A DNA stretch of 26,850 bases, taken from Desulfobacterales bacterium (GTDB lineage Bacteria > Desulfobacterota > Desulfobacteria > Desulfobacterales > JAHEIW01). Location of the stretch: positions 1-26,850 of the forward strand of contig JAQYWI010000057.1 in assembly GCA_030145015.1 (NCBI GenBank), read 5' to 3'. The notes beneath the pieces were generated by a model. That model had not been told where the DNA came from, did not search any database, and saw nothing but the letters and a program-made list of their open reading frames with translations. How positions within the stretch are numbered: position 1 is the first letter of the stretch; every line of letters starts with the position of its first letter. The translations under genes were made by a program, and so were the position numbers. Below, in pieces: positions 26,159-26,850 of the stretch.

Positions 26159-26850
26159 ATGATAAGAATTACTATGATCTCGTTGGTTTTGACAGTTTTT
26201 GGTGCTGCTGCATGGTCCCAGATGGGGGGAGGCATGATGGACAGATCAACTCAGCAATTATACCCCCAATCATATTCGCAGGAAGAAAATGACAAACTCG
26301 ATGAACTGTTGCGCATAAGCCGTGGCGGACAACTTTATGACGATTGGTGGAAAACCACGATTGATACGGAGAAACCCCAAAAAGACCACCCGCTATGGAA
26401 GGAACAAAGCGCTAACAAGCGGAGTGGATATGACACCTACCGGTGCAAGGAGTGTCATGGTTGGGACTATCGTGGCAAGAACGGCGCCTATGGCAAGGGG
26501 TCTCACTACACCGGATTCAAAGGGGTGTATGAGGCAGCTAAGAAAATGTCCATAGAGGAACTTGAGAACGTAAACAAGAGAGGCGCCCAAAAAAAACACG
26601 ATTTTATAGAATATATTGGTAATAACGAGATCGCTGATCTTGCACTTTTTATGAAAAAAGGACTTATTGACACAAGCAAATTTGTGAATAATGAAGGTTT
26701 GCCTATAGGCGGTAATCAAAGGACGGGGAGCTATATTTTCAGGAGAAACTGTACCCACATGTGCCACGGTTCGGTAGGTATAGGAATCAATTTTGGAGAC
26801 TCTGAAAAGCCTGAGTTTGTAGGCACCGTAGCTTACAAAAACCCTTGGGA
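26159..26850 (+). CDS. Secreted dihaem cytochrome c, 5' part
   Basis: The frame is open from ATG 26159-26161 (AAGGAGG before it) to the window end: 230 codons, no stop. A signal peptide (MIRITMISLVLTVFGAAAWS) leads to a Met/Gly-rich stretch, then GGQLYDDWWK and YRCKECHGWDYRGKNGAYG with a standard CKECH haem motif. A second site, CTHMCHG, has three residues between the cysteines (CX3CH) instead of two. FIEYIGNNEIADLALFMKKG between them resembles the cytochrome c domain end. It is probably a periplasmic electron carrier or part of an oxidoreductase; the partner is not visible. Confidence 0.8.
   Translation, partial: MIRITMISLVLTVFGAAAWSQMGGGMMDRSTQQLYPQSYSQEENDKLDELLRISRGGQLYDDWWKTTIDTEKPQKDHPLWKEQSANKRSGYDTYRCKECHGWDYRGKNGAYGKGSHYTGFKGVYEAAKKMSIEELENVNKRGAQKKHDFIEYIGNNEIADLALFMKKGLIDTSKFVNNEGLPIGGNQRTGSYIFRRNCTHMCHGSVGIGINFGDSEKPEFVGTVAYKNPW

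Overview
The window reads as chromosome from an anaerobic, probably sulfate-reducing member of the Desulfobacterota. The main evidence is a complete hmc operon (5971-12827, minus strand) encoding the transmembrane Hmc redox complex. It includes a secreted cytochrome with 16 CXXCH haem motifs and is headed by its own Rrf2-family regulator. An oxygen-sensitive pyruvate:ferredoxin oxidoreductase and a class I [4Fe-4S] fumarase beside it fit the same lifestyle. No finer taxonomic placement can be made by eye. No rRNA, tRNA or CRISPR was seen.

Layout. 1-5.8 kb (minus): the 5' end of an MlaC-like lipid-binding protein, then fumarase and pyruvate:ferredoxin oxidoreductase, probably one transcript from a good promoter at 5765-5793. 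5.97-13.4 kb (minus): rrf2-hmcABCDEF. Its promoter at 13389-13417 overlaps the first of three GACT-N5-AGTC dyads spaced exactly 25 bp apart, which look like IscR/Rrf2-type operators. 13.7-14.9 kb: a small heat-shock protein (minus) and, divergently, coaE (plus). 15.3-18.4 kb (plus): pntAA-pntAB-pntB transhydrogenase, followed by a sirtuin. 19.5-21.0 kb: a double-BON lipoprotein (minus) and a metallo-beta-lactamase-fold hydrolase (plus). 21.6-24.4 kb (minus): a coiled-coil stress-type protein, a methyltransferase, and an MlaF-like ABC ATPase fused to a degenerate GGDEF domain. Next to that ATPase lie two gene remnants, a cold-shock gene and a CoxE-like fragment. 24.9-26.85 kb (plus): a fatty-acid desaturase and the start of a secreted dihaem cytochrome c that runs off the window.

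How the genes could work together (inference). Hmc would pass electrons between the periplasmic cytochrome pool and cytoplasmic Fe-S/heterodisulfide-reductase-type chemistry on HmcF. Pyruvate:ferredoxin oxidoreductase and fumarase supply and consume reducing equivalents in central carbon flow, and transhydrogenase balances NADH and NADPH. The Rrf2 protein has three conserved cysteines, so Fe-S status may control hmc.

Three things stand out. First, many intergenic spacers contain short quasi-repeated 'words', and at least five carry inverted arms that form long palindromes; several lie inside operons. Second, a 148-bp palindrome with perfect 19-bp ends sits between hmcE and hmcD and supplies the hmcD stop codon. 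Third, the ABC ATPase carries a complete but catalytically degenerate GGDEF domain.
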